From: Candidatus Methanomarinus sp. HR1
GTDB taxonomy: Archaea; Halobacteriota; Methanosarcinia; Methanosarcinales; Methanocomedenaceae
Direction: 5' to 3'
Assembly: GCA_002926195.1 (NCBI GenBank)
Contig: MZXQ01000275.1
Coordinates: forward strand, 1-5,490
DNA length: 5,490 bases
Part shown: positions 4,796-5,490 of the stretch, piece by piece
Position numbering within the stretch: position 1 is the stretch's first letter
Layout of the letters: each line of letters opens with the position of its first letter
The notes under the pieces: generated by a model
What the model was told of the DNA's origin: nothing
The model's database searches: none
The model's input: only the letters and a program-made list of their open reading frames with translations
Position numbers and translations under genes: made by a program

Positions 4796-5080
4796 TCACA
4801 TAATCGGTTTGCCCGTTTTTTGTACCTTTTTTACTTCTTCCTGACTTTGCGTTTTCATTACGAAAGTACCATGACACGGTTTTGTATATGGAAAGGTAAT
4901 ACTATCCCCGCTTATTCCTACGTATATAGGTGGTACGCCAATAATAAACACATTGAACATGCGAAATCCTGGCGGGATAATATATACTTCACTATAACTA
5001 GAACGTATAAATGCTGAACATTCTTTAAAGGTTACCTTAGACAGCAAAATTTCATATGTTATCTCTTCAATGCAGCCCAA
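4796..5080 (-). CDS. DUF1894-family protein conserved in methanogens
   Basis: This 94-residue protein starts (M)GCIEEITYEILL and carries the run I recall for DUF1894: FKECSAFIRSSYSEVY, IIPPGF, IIGVPPIYVGISGD, FPYTKPCHGTF. Residues 3-76 form the domain; the tail (77-94) is lysine- and glutamine-rich. No signal peptide or membrane segment is seen. I recall the family being described as methanogenesis-associated, but its biochemistry is unknown to me. The start is TTG (5078-5080), chosen because AAAGGAGAT lies seven bases upstream and the domain begins at once. An ATG at 5141-5143 would add an antisense-like extension inside the neighbouring gene with no ribosome-binding site. The gene overlaps the end of the DUF1890 gene by 22 bases, implying translational coupling. 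The stop is TGA. C3, C21 and C69 are present. Confidence 0.82.
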   Translation of the reverse strand: MGCIEEITYEILLSKVTFKECSAFIRSSYSEVYIIPPGFRMFNVFIIGVPPIYVGISGDSITFPYTKPCHGTFVMKTQSQEEVKKVQKTGKPIM

Positions 5081-5490
5081 TGTTCTATCTCCTTTGTGAT
5101 TTTTGCTTTTAATGGTCCGGGATTGTGTATTGCTCTGGCCCATATATTATTTAATTGCAGATCTGTACATTGTTGCGCCAGGGTCTTAGCCTCCGGTCCG
5201 AATATAATGCCCATAGCTTGCCTACTTATTAGTGCATTGATAGTTGCAAGATAGGAAATACCTGCATCATTATGGATGAATACATAACAGATATCAGGAT
5301 CCATTCTTTTTTCTGCAAGGTCTGCAATAGCAGTATCCAGGTCCAGCATATCCTTTACATAGTATCCCTTCGGGTCTGCAGTTCGGACAAGTCCCAGAGC
5401 AGCATTATTACCTGCAATTAATGTATTAATACCATCTGTGACAAGTAAGTCCAGGGTAAATAATGCCAGACTTGTTTGCATTGCAACTTC
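5059..5490 (-). CDS. DUF1890-family protein, 5' end outside the window
   Basis: This partial gene has 143 residues visible; codons for E-V-A precede the first internal Met and the frame runs off the right edge. From memory of DUF1890 (opening like LLGCPEVPVQTPLALYL), about ten residues are missing, so the Met at 5479-5481 is unlikely to be the real start. Family-like stretches are EVAMQTSLALF, TLIAGNNAALGLVRTADP, YVFIHNDAGISYLATINAL, GIIFGPEAKTLA and ARAIHNPGPLKAKI, giving an alpha/beta Rossmann-like pattern with no obvious catalytic motif. Function is unknown to me; the family is known mainly from methanogens and sits next to DUF1894, as here. The downstream gene's ribosome-binding site lies within its codons (5087-5095). 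The stop is TAA at 5059-5061. Confidence 0.78.
   Translation of the reverse strand, partial: EVAMQTSLALFTLDLLVTDGINTLIAGNNAALGLVRTADPKGYYVKDMLDLDTAIADLAEKRMDPDICYVFIHNDAGISYLATINALISRQAMGIIFGPEAKTLAQQCTDLQLNNIWARAIHNPGPLKAKITKEIEHWAALKR
5087..5095 (-). promoter_or_regulatory. Ribosome-binding site fixing the TTG start of the DUF1894 gene
   Basis: The minus strand reads AAAGGAGAT, six bases before TTG at 5078-5080. It is embedded in codons for T-K-E-I of the DUF1890 gene. Such a strong site inside a coding region, paired with a start at the domain boundary, supports translational coupling and the unusual start codon. Confidence 0.75.

Noticed and set aside
4820..5017. A 65-residue plus-strand open frame over the DUF1894 gene
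   Set aside because: It is antisense to a family-matching gene, tyrosine-rich and without a ribosome-binding site.
4796..5143. A longer 115-residue version of the DUF1894 protein starting at ATG 5141-5143
   Set aside because: The extra 21 residues lie in another frame of the DUF1890 gene, have no ribosome-binding site and precede the domain start; TTG at 5078-5080 has an ideal AAAGGAGAT.
1..5490. CRISPR array or defence island
   Set aside because: There are no regularly spaced direct repeats and no defence genes; the repeated segments are just two inverted pairs.

Overview
The window reads as AT-rich archaeal (euryarchaeal) chromosome, most likely from a methanogen or a methanogen-derived lineage such as Methanosarcinales/ANME. 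The evidence is an archaeal-type information and cell-division gene set (Sm-like protein, ribosomal protein L37e, MCT-1-like PUA protein, SepF, archaeal YchF-type GTPase). It also includes a gene pair I recognise as the DUF1890/DUF1894 families, which as far as I know are largely confined to methanogens. Several genes have GGTGA or AGGAG ribosome-binding sites matching an archaeal 16S tail. The lineage is inferred; no rRNA or mcr gene is present.

Layout. Positions 1-284 hold no convincing gene, but they contain a short dispersed repeat at the left edge, a decayed-looking segment and T-rich (on the minus strand) sequence downstream of purF. From 2220 down to 285 on the minus strand lies lsm - rpl37e - purF, read in that order, with gaps of 65 and 53 bases. 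A 117-base divergent intergenic region (2221-2337) separates it from a plus-strand series: a PUA/MCT-1 homologue (2338-2829), sepF (2949-3320) and a YchF/OBG-like GTPase (3411-4589). A stem-loop and a probable separate promoter lie between sepF and the GTPase. Positions 4590-4795 are a convergent intergenic region with a possible gene remnant and the second copy of the edge repeat. From 5490 down to 4796 on the minus strand are the 5'-truncated DUF1890 gene and an overlapping DUF1894 gene that starts with TTG.

Together the two central blocks are housekeeping: RNA chaperoning and translation (Lsm, L37e, MCT-1-like), purine synthesis (PurF), division (SepF) and a translation-associated GTPase. 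The right-hand pair is probably linked to methanogen physiology, though its biochemistry is not known to me.

The most unusual feature is non-coding. A 24-base perfect inverted repeat (3-26 and 4745-4768) brackets almost the whole six-gene block. A second near-perfect inverted pair (107-131 and 4641-4665, 23 of 25 identical) sits inside it at nearly the same distance on both sides (80 and 79 bases), while the sequence between the two repeat units does not match. This suggests two related elements or gene remnants in opposite orientation, or a rearrangement boundary. I found no complete undescribed system in the window.
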